From assembly GCF_034058155.1 (NCBI RefSeq), contig NZ_CP139148.1:868001-932000 (forward strand): a stretch of DNA of 64,000 bases, in the 5' to 3' direction. Shown here piece by piece: positions 36,244 through 43,582 of this stretch (position 1 is its first letter; every line of letters starts with the position of its first letter). The DNA is from Flavobacterium sp. KACC 22761. Lineage in GTDB: Bacteria > Bacteroidota > Bacteroidia > Flavobacteriales > Flavobacteriaceae. A model generated the notes under the pieces. The model did not search any database. It was not told where the DNA came from and saw only the letters and a list, made by a program, of their open reading frames with translations. A program made the position numbers and the translations under genes.

Positions 36244-38691
36244 TTATTTCTTCATCAATTTATTAAAAAAGGCTTTAACTGATTTTGACTTTTTTTCATC
36301 TTCAAGATATCCGTTTGAATAATCTCCGTAACCATATCCATATCCGTACCCAGACCCATATTTTGCCTTATTTTCATATCCGTTTAAAACAATACTCGCG
36401 TTACTCAACTCACCTCTTTTGACCCTTGTATTTAGCAACGTAATCATGTCTTTTTTAGTGTAATTCTGCCTTACAATGTATAAAGTAACATCTGAATATT
36501 GAGATAATTCCAGAGCATCTGACACTAAACCTACTGGCGGTGTGTCTAAAATGACATAATCATATTTTGCTTTTAATTCCTCAATCATTTCGCGCATAGC
36601 ATCACTCAATATCAACTCTGATGGATTTGGCGGAATGGGACCAGAAAGTATAACATCAAGATTTGGAATCTGAGTTGAATTCGTAATTTCAGCAAGGCTA
36701 TTTTGTTTAATCAAATAATTCACAACTCCAGTTTGATTGACTAAACCAAACTCGTCTGCGAGTCTTGGTTTTCTTAAATCCAAACCTATAATAACAGTTT
36801 TCTTTTCGCTTAACGCAAAAACTGTAGCGATATTTATAGAGCAAAATGTTTTTCCTTCTCCACTTATTGAAGACGTAATCATCAAAGTTTTTGCCCCACT
36901 AACCTGCTGTTTTTTATACAAAAACTGCAACGAAGATCGTATTGCTCTAAATGATTCGGATAGAGCTGATTTTGGTTTATCAAAAACAGCTAGGTTAACA
37001 CCACCCTTATTTAATCCAACTACACCAATTATTGGGATTTGAGTTAGCTTAGTAACTTCTTCTGTATTTTGAATGGAATTATTAATAAAGAAAATCAGTA
37101 AAACCACTGAAAGTGGAATAAGAATTCCTAAAAACAAGGCCAATATATAATTTACTGAGGTCTTTGGCCCAACCAACACTCCATTAATGCCTTTAGCTGG
37201 ATCAATAAAGTGAATATCAGACAAATTCGATGCTCTTACGATTTCAGCTTCATTTCGCTTCTGCAAAAACGACGTATAAATATTATCATTTAAATCATAT
37301 TTCCTTTTGATTTTCAACAATTCCTGTTGGTCTTCTGGCAATCTTTTTGCTGTGTTTTCAGCCTCCGCAATTTTAGCATTTACTAATGATAAATCATACA
37401 ATAAAGATGCTTTTGCAGAAGCAATATTCTCAAGCAAAACACTTTTTATTGCCTCCATTTGATTATCAAAATCTTTGAAAATCTTATCACTCTTTACAGC
37501 ATAAGCCATTTCTGATCTTTGTGCAGAAAGGGCAATTAATTTCGAAATATTTGCCACAATATTAGGATCATCAATTCCCGCTACAGATGGCGCTGGTAAT
37601 CTTGAATAATCAACACTATTGTTAAGATAAGCTTTTAAAGAATTATAATACGTAATTTTTCTAGCAACCTGATCTTTCTGAGTGTCAAAATCCATAATCT
37701 TATTAGAAAACTTATCAGCACTGCCTTCTAGTTCATAGATATTCTTATCTTTTCTAAATGATTTCAACTCATTTCCAGTTTGTTTTAATTGCGCCTCCAT
37801 TGCAATAAGTGTACTGTCTATGAACTTTATTGTATTAGTTGCAAATTGGTTTTTCCCATCAAGCTGAATCTTGATCAACATTTTAACGGTTGAATTCAAA
37901 TATTCAACAAGTCTAGCCTTATTTGTTCCTTGCATGCTCAATGTCAATATCGAGCCTCCTTTATCGTCAGAATTTACATTGATTCCTTTGTAACGAGAAA
38001 CAGTTCCGTCAAAATCATTAAACTTTACATAATATTCATTTCCTTTATACAGGCCTGGGTTGTCGTTGATTTGAAGCTTCCAGTTTAAAAAAGGTAAAGA
38101 AACCCTCTCTCCAACTTTATATCTTTTTATAAATTCGACCGGTTGAACCGCTGTATTCGAATATGAATTTTCAGCATAATTAATTAGCGAAACAGAATTA
38201 CTTTCAAATGGTATACGAACTTCATATACATTTTCACTAATAAACTTAATTTTAATTAATGTGTTTGCTAGTTGTCCTCTAGATTTATCAATATCAACAT
38301 AAAAAGGTACTTCGCCATAAGAGTCAATCAAATTGTACTTCCCCATGGTCAAATAATCAATATAATACTGTAATTTACTAACTACTAACTCATTATGAGA
38401 TCTTGATTGCAATATGGTTGTGATTCCATTAACTTGATCTGAAATTCCTCCCCAGTTGAAAACTAAACTAGTATTTGAAGTAAAAAACGGATTGCTTTCT
38501 TCTTTAATTGAAATCAAAGTCTGCATTCCGTAAATTTTTTCTTTACGGATATTTACCTGATAAGCGATTGTAAACGCAATAACCAAACTGATTAAAAACC
38601 ATTTCCAATAACTGAGAATTTTCAGCAACAAACCTTTAAAATCAAAACTTGACTGATTTTCAAAAATCGAAAAATCTTTTATATCTAACAT
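36244..38691 (-). CDS. wzc: Wzc-like polysaccharide co-polymerase with tyrosine autokinase domain
   Basis: The 815-residue protein has a Wzz domain between membrane helices at about residues 31-48 and 515-537, with a long coiled segment in the periplasm (about 290-480). A cytoplasmic BY-kinase follows: Walker A SISGEGKT (608-615), Walker A' VIIGLDLRKP (633-642) and Walker B YVILDTPP (712-719). The C-terminal tail has Tyr at 772, 778, 782, 784, 786, 788, 791 and 795, alternating with Gly; these are the likely autophosphorylation sites. It controls capsule or exopolysaccharide polymerisation and export with the Wza-like lipoprotein. No Wzb-type phosphatase gene is in the window. Confidence 0.95.
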   Translation of the reverse strand: MLDIKDFSIFENQSSFDFKGLLLKILSYWKWFLISLVIAFTIAYQVNIRKEKIYGMQTLISIKEESNPFFTSNTSLVFNWGGISDQVNGITTILQSRSHNELVVSKLQYYIDYLTMGKYNLIDSYGEVPFYVDIDKSRGQLANTLIKIKFISENVYEVRIPFESNSVSLINYAENSYSNTAVQPVEFIKRYKVGERVSLPFLNWKLQINDNPGLYKGNEYYVKFNDFDGTVSRYKGINVNSDDKGGSILTLSMQGTNKARLVEYLNSTVKMLIKIQLDGKNQFATNTIKFIDSTLIAMEAQLKQTGNELKSFRKDKNIYELEGSADKFSNKIMDFDTQKDQVARKITYYNSLKAYLNNSVDYSRLPAPSVAGIDDPNIVANISKLIALSAQRSEMAYAVKSDKIFKDFDNQMEAIKSVLLENIASAKASLLYDLSLVNAKIAEAENTAKRLPEDQQELLKIKRKYDLNDNIYTSFLQKRNEAEIVRASNLSDIHFIDPAKGINGVLVGPKTSVNYILALFLGILIPLSVVLLIFFINNSIQNTEEVTKLTQIPIIGVVGLNKGGVNLAVFDKPKSALSESFRAIRSSLQFLYKKQQVSGAKTLMITSSISGEGKTFCSINIATVFALSEKKTVIIGLDLRKPRLADEFGLVNQTGVVNYLIKQNSLAEITNSTQIPNLDVILSGPIPPNPSELILSDAMREMIEELKAKYDYVILDTPPVGLVSDALELSQYSDVTLYIVRQNYTKKDMITLLNTRVKRGELSNASIVLNGYENKAKYGSGYGYGYGYGDYSNGYLEDEKKSKSVKAFFNKLMKK

Positions 38692-38719
38692 TTTCTAAGT
38701 CTAATTATAGTTTTGATAA

Positions 38720-39511
38720 TTATTTGATAATCAAATAAACAGTTGTTGCCAATGATAATAGAGTAATAATAGTTCCAATCGATTGAATTCCTGTCTGTCC
38801 AGTTCCCCACGTTTTTTGACGCAAAGGCTTAACATAAATATAATCGTTTGGCTGTAAATAATAATAGGACGATTTCATAACGTTGACATCAGTAAGATCA
38901 ATCTCATTCATTTGCACACCTGTAGGTGTTTGACGAATTATGGTAACTTCTTTTCTATTTCCCACAGTATTAATGTCTCCTGCATTTGCAACAGCTTCCA
39001 TAATATTCACATGCTCCTGAAACAGCGTTTTTGTCCCTGTACTTCCAACTTCACCGTTAATTGTGTATCTAAAACCCGCTAATTTTACTGTCACGAAAAT
39101 ATTTGCGTCTGTTTTAAAATATTCTTCAAGCAGTTTTTTTTCAATCATCACTCGAACTTCTTCCAAAGTGTAACCAATGACATTTATTTCGCCCAAAATT
39201 GGAATTCTAATGTTTCCATGGTCATCAACGGTAAAACCATCAAAATATAAAGCTGCCTCTGACTTACCTGTTGTCAGACTTGTAGTCTCAGTTTTATTGA
39301 AAATTGAAACCAATTTAGGATCTATAGCTTTCAAATTAATACTCAAAACATCATTAACCTGAAGTCTGTAAGGCTTGGCTTGCACAGCCGCAACAGTATT
39401 TGCTTCCTCTGAAGTATTTTTATCCTGCAGATACACCAAATCTTTAATGGGGATACATGAAGTAAAAAGTGTACTGATCAACAGCAGCATATAAAAGCTC
39501 TTTTTTGTCAT
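38720..39511 (-). CDS. wza: Wza-like polysaccharide export lipoprotein
   Basis: With the ATG at 39511 (MTKKSFYMLLLISTLFTSC) the protein has 263 residues and a lipoprotein signal whose lipobox is LFTSC. A start 33 bases upstream at 39544 would put the first residues inside the -7 element at 39528, so I reject it. Poly_export (PYRLQVNDVLSINLKAID) and SLBB (IRIPILGEINVIGYTLEEV; FRYTINGEVGSTGTK) domains follow, then a C-terminal hydrophobic helix (about 235-260). It forms the outer-membrane channel partner of the Wzc-like kinase and heads unit 1. Confidence 0.92.
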   Translation of the reverse strand: MTKKSFYMLLLISTLFTSCIPIKDLVYLQDKNTSEEANTVAAVQAKPYRLQVNDVLSINLKAIDPKLVSIFNKTETTSLTTGKSEAALYFDGFTVDDHGNIRIPILGEINVIGYTLEEVRVMIEKKLLEEYFKTDANIFVTVKLAGFRYTINGEVGSTGTKTLFQEHVNIMEAVANAGDINTVGNRKEVTIIRQTPTGVQMNEIDLTDVNVMKSSYYYLQPNDYIYVKPLRQKTWGTGQTGIQSIGTIITLLSLATTVYLIIK

Positions 39512-39527
39512 TTTTAAAAATTTATCG

Positions 39528-39559
39528 CAAATATAGTTTTTCATTTATTCACCAGAAAA
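39528..39559 (-). promoter_or_regulatory. Promoter of unit 1 (wza)
   Basis: The -7 element TATATTTG (39535 to 39528) is followed by C, with a TTTT box (39559 to 39556) at 20-base spacing. The start would be about 10-15 bases upstream of the ATG at 39511. Confidence 0.65.
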
Positions 39560-39583
39560 TCTATATTTTATTTGGGGTTTTAT

Positions 39584-40204
39584 TTAATTATTTTTGAATG
39601 TTTTTTCAAATGGAACACGGTGCAAGATACTTCTTCCAAGCGTAACTTCATCTGCATATTCCAACTCATCTCCAACAGATATTCCTCTTGCAATTGTCGA
39701 AATTATAATTTGACATTCTGCAATTTGCTTATAGATATAAAAATTGGTTGTGTCGCCTTCCATAGTTGAGCTAAGCGCAAAAATAATCTCTCCTACTTTT
39801 CCAGATTTGACTTTTTCGACCAAACTCGAAATATTCAACTGGCTTGGGCCGACACCTTCAATTGGCGAAATTTTTCCTCCCAGTACATGATAAATTCCTT
39901 TATACTGTCCTGTATTTTCAATGGCCATAACATCGCGAATGTCTTCAACAACACAAATAGTCTGATGATTTCTTGACGCATTGGCACAGATTTCACAAAT
40001 TTTTGTATCTGAAATATTATGGCAGTTTTCACAAAATTTAATATCCTCGCGCATATTTAAAAGTGCTTGCGACAAAAAGCCCGTTTGCTCTTTTGGCTGC
40101 TTAAGCAAATGAAGAACCAATCGCAAAGCTGTACGCTTGCCAATACCCGGCAATTGCGACATTTCGTTAACCGCTTTCTCTATTAATTTTGATGAAAATT
40201 CCAT
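39584..40204 (-). CDS. recR: Recombination protein RecR
   Basis: RecR works with RecF and RecO to load RecA at single-strand gaps. From the ATG at 40204 the length is 206 residues, the family norm; the longer frame to 40357 would run through the terminator of the upstream gene. Visible are the helix-hairpin-helix [17 protein letters not shown], the four-Cys zinc finger ([17 protein letters not shown]) and the Toprim domain starting [15 protein letters not shown] with the [12 protein letters not shown] block. It is not functionally linked to the polysaccharide locus that begins downstream. Confidence 0.95.
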   Translation of the reverse strand: MEFSSKLIEKAVNEMSQLPGIGKRTALRLVLHLLKQPKEQTGFLSQALLNMREDIKFCENCHNISDTKICEICANASRNHQTICVVEDIRDVMAIENTGQYKGIYHVLGGKISPIEGVGPSQLNISSLVEKVKSGKVGEIIFALSSTMEGDTTNFYIYKQIAECQIIISTIARGISVGDELEYADEVTLGRSILHRVPFEKTFKNN

Positions 40205-40209
40205 GACGA

Positions 40210-40217
40210 CAAAAGTA
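40210..40217 (-). promoter_or_regulatory. Candidate -7 element of recR
   Basis: The minus strand reads TACTTTTG, matching TAnnTTTG, ending only 6 bases before the ATG at 40204. If real, the transcript would be nearly leaderless. No -33 box is seen. Confidence 0.35.
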
Positions 40218-40309
40218 ACATTTTTAACGGTATAAGAGCCTTTCAGGCAATTAAATTCAACGCTAAAAAAGGCAGGAATCAATCTTATTTCTATCTGCCC
40301 ATAAAAAAC

Positions 40310-40338
40310 AAAACTTTCCAACATTATTGGAAAGTTTT
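40310..40338 (-). terminator. Intrinsic terminator after the CoA-binding protein gene
   Basis: A 12-bp stem pairs 40310-40321 with 40327-40338 around a 5-base loop, followed on the minus strand by a T-rich tract. It lies about 20 bases past the stop at 40358. Confidence 0.85.
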
Positions 40339-40357
40339 TAAAAACGTTTTTTTTCAA

Positions 40358-40723
40358 TTAATATTGGTTTGTTGCCAATAAAACTAATGTACAAGCAACT
40401 TCAACTTCAATATTATTTAATTCTAATAATTGATATAATTCAGGATTTTCAGTTCCGGGGTTAAAAATTACTCTTTTTGGTTGCGCTTCAATAATGTAAT
40501 TGTAATAATCACGTTGACGATTTGGGTTTAAATACAAAGTTACAGTGTCAATATTTTTTACCGGAATTGCTTTTGTATGAATTTTAACGCCAGCAACTTC
40601 TCCTGTATTTTGACCAATTGCCAACACCGTGTGCCCTTTTTGAGTAAGCATATTTATAGCCCTAAATGCATAACGATCTGGTTTTGTTGTAGCACCAAGA
40701 AGCAAAGTTTTTTTGTTTTTCAT
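40358..40723 (-). CDS. CoA-binding domain protein, YccU-like
   Basis: A 121-residue single Rossmann domain (from MKNKKTLLLGATTKPDRYAF at 40723) of the CoA-binding family, with HTVLAIGQNTGEVAGV, VTLYLNPNRQRDYYNYI and RVIFNPGTENPELYQLL. The six-residue longer start at 40741 would fall directly at the -7 element, so the shorter one is preferred. Proteins like this (YccU) bind CoA or nucleotide, but their physiological role is not established. It is divergent from marC and is a single-gene unit with its own terminator. Confidence 0.85.
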   Translation of the reverse strand: MKNKKTLLLGATTKPDRYAFRAINMLTQKGHTVLAIGQNTGEVAGVKIHTKAIPVKNIDTVTLYLNPNRQRDYYNYIIEAQPKRVIFNPGTENPELYQLLELNNIEVEVACTLVLLATNQY

Positions 40724-40740
40724 CTTTTTAAAATATTTCA

Positions 40741-40748
40741 CAAAAGTA
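40741..40748 (-). promoter_or_regulatory. Candidate -7 element of the CoA-binding protein gene
   Basis: The minus strand reads TACTTTTG, matching TAnnTTTG, 17 bases upstream of the ATG at 40723. No good -33 box is at the expected distance. Confidence 0.45.
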
Positions 40749-40875
40749 GCTAAAAAGAATGAGCTTAGCTTGCTTTATAAATTCAGAATATTGACTCTAA
40801 AAAACCAATAAGATAATGCAATTTTACACGTCAATATAAAAATTTGACTACATTTACTCCACTAACAAAAACTTT

Positions 40876-41502
40876 ATGGATTTATTCATCTACTTATTTG
40901 CTGCACTTTTTTCAGTATTAAACCCAATTGGCACAGTACCAATTTTTGTTGGATTGACGCAACACGATTCACAAAAAGAACGATCCAGAATTTCACTGTG
41001 GACAGCTATTAATGTGGGTATAATTTTATTGGTCTCTTATTTTATAGGACAATATGTTTTAACTTTTTTTGGAATCAGCATTGATGCACTTCGAATTGCC
41101 GGCGGAATTGTGATTGTAAATTCAGGGTTTTCATTATTGTCAGGAAAATTCAATAAGAAGCGAGGGATCAATAAAAAGATCGAAAACGAAGCCCAGCAGC
41201 GAAACGACATTGCATTAACACCATTAGCAATTCCGATGCTTGCCGGTCCTGGATCAATGTCGTTGTTAATAGCATTCTATCAGGAACATCATCAAATGGA
41301 GGAAATCATTTTTTCATGTCTTGCTATTTTAGCCATTGCTATAGTCATTTTTGCAATTCTAAAAAGCGCACACTATCTTGCCAGAATACTTGGTGCATCA
41401 GGAATTGTGGCAATTTCAAGAATTGTTGGTTTTATTGTAATTTCGATCGGAATTCAATATATCGTAAGTTCAATCGTAAATATTATTAAAGGGAATTTTT
41501 AA
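40876..41502 (+). CDS. MarC-family membrane protein
   Basis: The only plus-strand gene I support in the window. Its 208 residues form about six membrane helices with the MarC/UPF0056 blocks LNPIGTVPIFVGLT, DALRIAGGIVIVNSGF, NDIALTPLAIPMLAGPGSM and ISRIVGFIVISIGIQ. The NPIGTVPIF and PLAIPMLAGPGS repeats are inverted halves of the fold. The function of MarC is unresolved; early links to multiple antibiotic resistance were not upheld. A possible -7 box TACATTTA lies at 40848-40855. It converges on ctlX, with a shared terminator between them. Confidence 0.93.
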   Translation: MDLFIYLFAALFSVLNPIGTVPIFVGLTQHDSQKERSRISLWTAINVGIILLVSYFIGQYVLTFFGISIDALRIAGGIVIVNSGFSLLSGKFNKKRGINKKIENEAQQRNDIALTPLAIPMLAGPGSMSLLIAFYQEHHQMEEIIFSCLAILAIAIVIFAILKSAHYLARILGASGIVAISRIVGFIVISIGIQYIVSSIVNIIKGNF

Positions 41503-41532
41503 TATGAATCACTCTTTTAAACATAAAAAAAA

Positions 41533-41557
41533 GGGATAAAACTTGAAGCTTTATCCC
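41533..41557. terminator. Bidirectional terminator between marC and ctlX
   Basis: GGGATAAA (41533-41540) pairs with TTTATCCC (41550-41557), flanked by an A-run on the left and a T-rich run on the right. It can stop transcription from both converging genes. Confidence 0.85.
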
Positions 41558-41585
41558 ATTTTTATTTTTATTTAGAAACCTAATT

Positions 41586-42521
41586 TTAATTTCTCGGCAA
41601 AAACACTTCAGCCATCATGCATCTTGCACTTCCGCCTCCGCAAGCTTCGATCGTATCTAAACTTGAGCTCAAAATTTCAGCATGTTTTTCTAATTGTGCT
41701 ATCTGCTTTGGAGTCAAACTCTGGTGGGCCGATGCACTCATGACAATATATTTTTTATCATTTGCTCCTCGAACCTCCAACATATTACCAGCAAAATTAT
41801 TAACCTGATCTTCTGTAATCAAAATAATTTCTTTGTTATCATCTTTCAAATTATCCAAGACCATTTTACGTTCTTTTTTGTCGTCGATGCAATCTGCACA
41901 AATAACAGCGAAAGTTTCTCCTAAACACATCATCACATTGGTGTGATAAATTAGTTTTCGCTCTCCATCTACAGTTTGAAAAGCTTCAAAAATTACTGGA
42001 GCATAATCAAAATCTTCGCAAAATTCAATAAACAACTCTTCATCAGCACGAGGCGATAATGCGCAATATGCTTTTGCATTGGCACGATCTAAAAGCAGAC
42101 TTCCCGTTCCTTCTAAAAAATAACCATCATCTTCTGCAGATGTATAATCCATTATATTAGAAATCTCAAAACCTTTTTCTTCCAAAGTATCTAAAATATC
42201 TTCACGACGTTCTTGACGTCTATTTTCAGCAAACATTGGATAAAGCGCCACATCACCATTTTCATGAAACGAAACCCAGTTGTTCGGAAAAATACTATCT
42301 GGAGTATCTGTTTCCAATGTATCTTCTATAACGGTTACATCAACTCCTACCGCACGAAGTTTTTCAACAAAAGCGTCAAATTCTTGCTGTGCTTTTGCAT
42401 TAACAGTACTTGGCAAAAGTCCGTCCAATACTTTTTGATAATAATTATTTACAGCTGTCTGTTCATTCATTCTGAATGCAACAGGCCGAATCATCACGAT
42501 TGCATTAGTTGTTTGTTTCAT
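41586..42521 (-). CDS. ctlX: Citrulline utilisation hydrolase
   Basis: The 311-residue protein opens TTNAIVMIRPVAFRMNEQTAVNNYYQ in sequence with the CtlX subfamily of the guanidine-modifying superfamily (arginine deiminase fold). SIFPNNWVSFHENG, MEGTG-like FLEGTGSLLLDRAN and the C-terminal catalytic Cys301 in GGGSARCMMAEV are visible. CtlX is thought to hydrolyse citrulline to ornithine, CO2 and ammonia. It lies downstream of another guanidine-superfamily gene (42606). The hairpin in between could reduce read-through. Confidence 0.88.
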   Translation of the reverse strand: MKQTTNAIVMIRPVAFRMNEQTAVNNYYQKVLDGLLPSTVNAKAQQEFDAFVEKLRAVGVDVTVIEDTLETDTPDSIFPNNWVSFHENGDVALYPMFAENRRQERREDILDTLEEKGFEISNIMDYTSAEDDGYFLEGTGSLLLDRANAKAYCALSPRADEELFIEFCEDFDYAPVIFEAFQTVDGERKLIYHTNVMMCLGETFAVICADCIDDKKERKMVLDNLKDDNKEIILITEDQVNNFAGNMLEVRGANDKKYIVMSASAHQSLTPKQIAQLEKHAEILSSSLDTIEACGGGSARCMMAEVFLPRN

Positions 42522-42536
42522 TTTTTATGTTTTTTG

Positions 42537-42586
42537 TTTCAAGTTTTAAGTTTCAGGTTTCATGTCCTCCAAAAAACCTGAAACTT
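42537..42586. repeat. Heptamer repeats forming an inverted repeat
   Basis: Four 7-base units run in tandem on the plus strand: TTTCAAG, TTTTAAG, TTTCAGG and TTTCATG (42537-42564). Part of them (42548-42560) pairs perfectly over 13 bp with 42574-42586. It lies between the ctlX start and the stop of the upstream gene, where it may act as a terminator or be a dispersed intergenic repeat. Confidence 0.75.
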
Positions 42587-42605
42587 GAAACTCAAAAAAC
42601 TTTTT

Positions 42606-43520
42606 TTAGTCTCTAATCAATGGCAAAGTTGAACATCTCAACAATCCTTCTTGTTTTGCAATTTCAGCGTATGGAATTTCTTCAACAGTAAAACCTTTTT
42701 CGCGAAGCCAGTTATTCAATCTTGTAAAATTCTTTTCAGAAACTACAACATTTTCATCAATTGAAAATACGTTCGAAAACATGTTGTACATTTCATTTCT
42801 TTCAATATGAAACAAATTTTCCTTCCCAAAAAGCTTCACTAAATAGAGATAATCAGCTTCTTCACGGAAACCTCTTTTATAAATAATACCTTTATCTTTT
42901 CCAACAGGCTGGAAACAACAATCTAGGTGCAATGCATTATCACGAGCTTCCAACTTAGACTTCACTAAATCAAATTCCTTAACAATTTTATTCGGAAACA
43001 ATTCTTTGATATAATTTACACCATGCATATTGGTTCTTGCTGTAATGTAGTCTTTATAATCACTTCCTTTATAAGTTCCAATAAAAATATGATCGTTCCA
43101 AAGCATTACATCTCCTCCTTCAATATGAACTTCTTCTGGCGGACGCACCACTTTTAACGGGTCAATTTGATCTATTACATATTGAATTGCATCCAACTCT
43201 CGTTCGCGATCTGGAAGAATATTCGATTTTACAAAAATATCATCAATTACAAACCCAATATCTCTAGCAAATATTTGATTGTAATTTTCGATCATTTCCG
43301 GACGATAAACAGTTACATCATATTTCTGAAAAACAGCATTAAAAGCATCCATTTCAGCAACCATATCTTTTTCTACAGGATAAGTTCCTGCCTTAATATG
43401 TTCCAATGACTTAGGATCATAAGCTTCCTCGAGTGTTGGAGTCGGCCCATTATGAACAGCAGAACCCAAAACTACGGCGCGAAGCCGCGATGTTTCGTTC
43501 TTTACATTTAATTGCAACAT
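42606..43520 (-). CDS. Guanidine-superfamily hydrolase, DDAH/amidinotransferase-like
   Basis: The 304-residue protein has the fold pattern of dimethylarginine dimethylaminohydrolase and amidinotransferases: FARDIGFVIDD, VHIEGGDVMLWND (Glu-Gly-Gly-Asp substrate block), NALHLDCCFQPVG carrying the catalytic His, and Cys296 in the closing GLLRCSTLPLIRD. Substrate could be a methylated arginine, arginine or another guanidino compound; the sequence alone does not decide. A conserved neighbour of ctlX, it probably joins in arginine or citrulline turnover. It has a clear -7 element right behind the gltA terminator. Confidence 0.82.
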   Translation of the reverse strand: MLQLNVKNETSRLRAVVLGSAVHNGPTPTLEEAYDPKSLEHIKAGTYPVEKDMVAEMDAFNAVFQKYDVTVYRPEMIENYNQIFARDIGFVIDDIFVKSNILPDRERELDAIQYVIDQIDPLKVVRPPEEVHIEGGDVMLWNDHIFIGTYKGSDYKDYITARTNMHGVNYIKELFPNKIVKEFDLVKSKLEARDNALHLDCCFQPVGKDKGIIYKRGFREEADYLYLVKLFGKENLFHIERNEMYNMFSNVFSIDENVVVSEKNFTRLNNWLREKGFTVEEIPYAEIAKQEGLLRCSTLPLIRD

Positions 43521-43539
43521 AACTCTATTATATTTTGAG

Positions 43540-43547
43540 CAAATATA
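43540..43547 (-). promoter_or_regulatory. -7 element of the DDAH-like gene
   Basis: The minus strand reads TATATTTG followed by C, matching TAnnTTTGC, about 20 bases before the ATG at 43520. The -33 position falls in the gltA terminator stem and is not a good TTTG. Confidence 0.55.
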
Positions 43548-43550
43548 AAA

Positions 43551-43576
43551 AAAGCTTCACAGTTAAGTGAAGCTTT
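43551..43576 (-). terminator. Intrinsic terminator of gltA
   Basis: AAAGCTTCAC (43551-43560) pairs with GTGAAGCTTT (43567-43576), and the minus strand continues in a T-run. The terminator and the next gene's -7 element are packed within 40 bases. Confidence 0.88.
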
Positions 43577-43582
43577 CGTTTT

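Noticed and set aside
36330..36365. Tandem DNA repeat in the 3' end of the tyrosine-kinase gene
   Set aside because: The repetition comes from the Tyr-Gly codons of the protein tail and keeps the reading frame; I treat it as protein sequence, not a separate repeat element.
40205..40357. Longer recR frame starting at 40357
   Set aside because: It would add 51 residues, run through the intrinsic terminator of the upstream gene and exceed the family length of about 200 residues.
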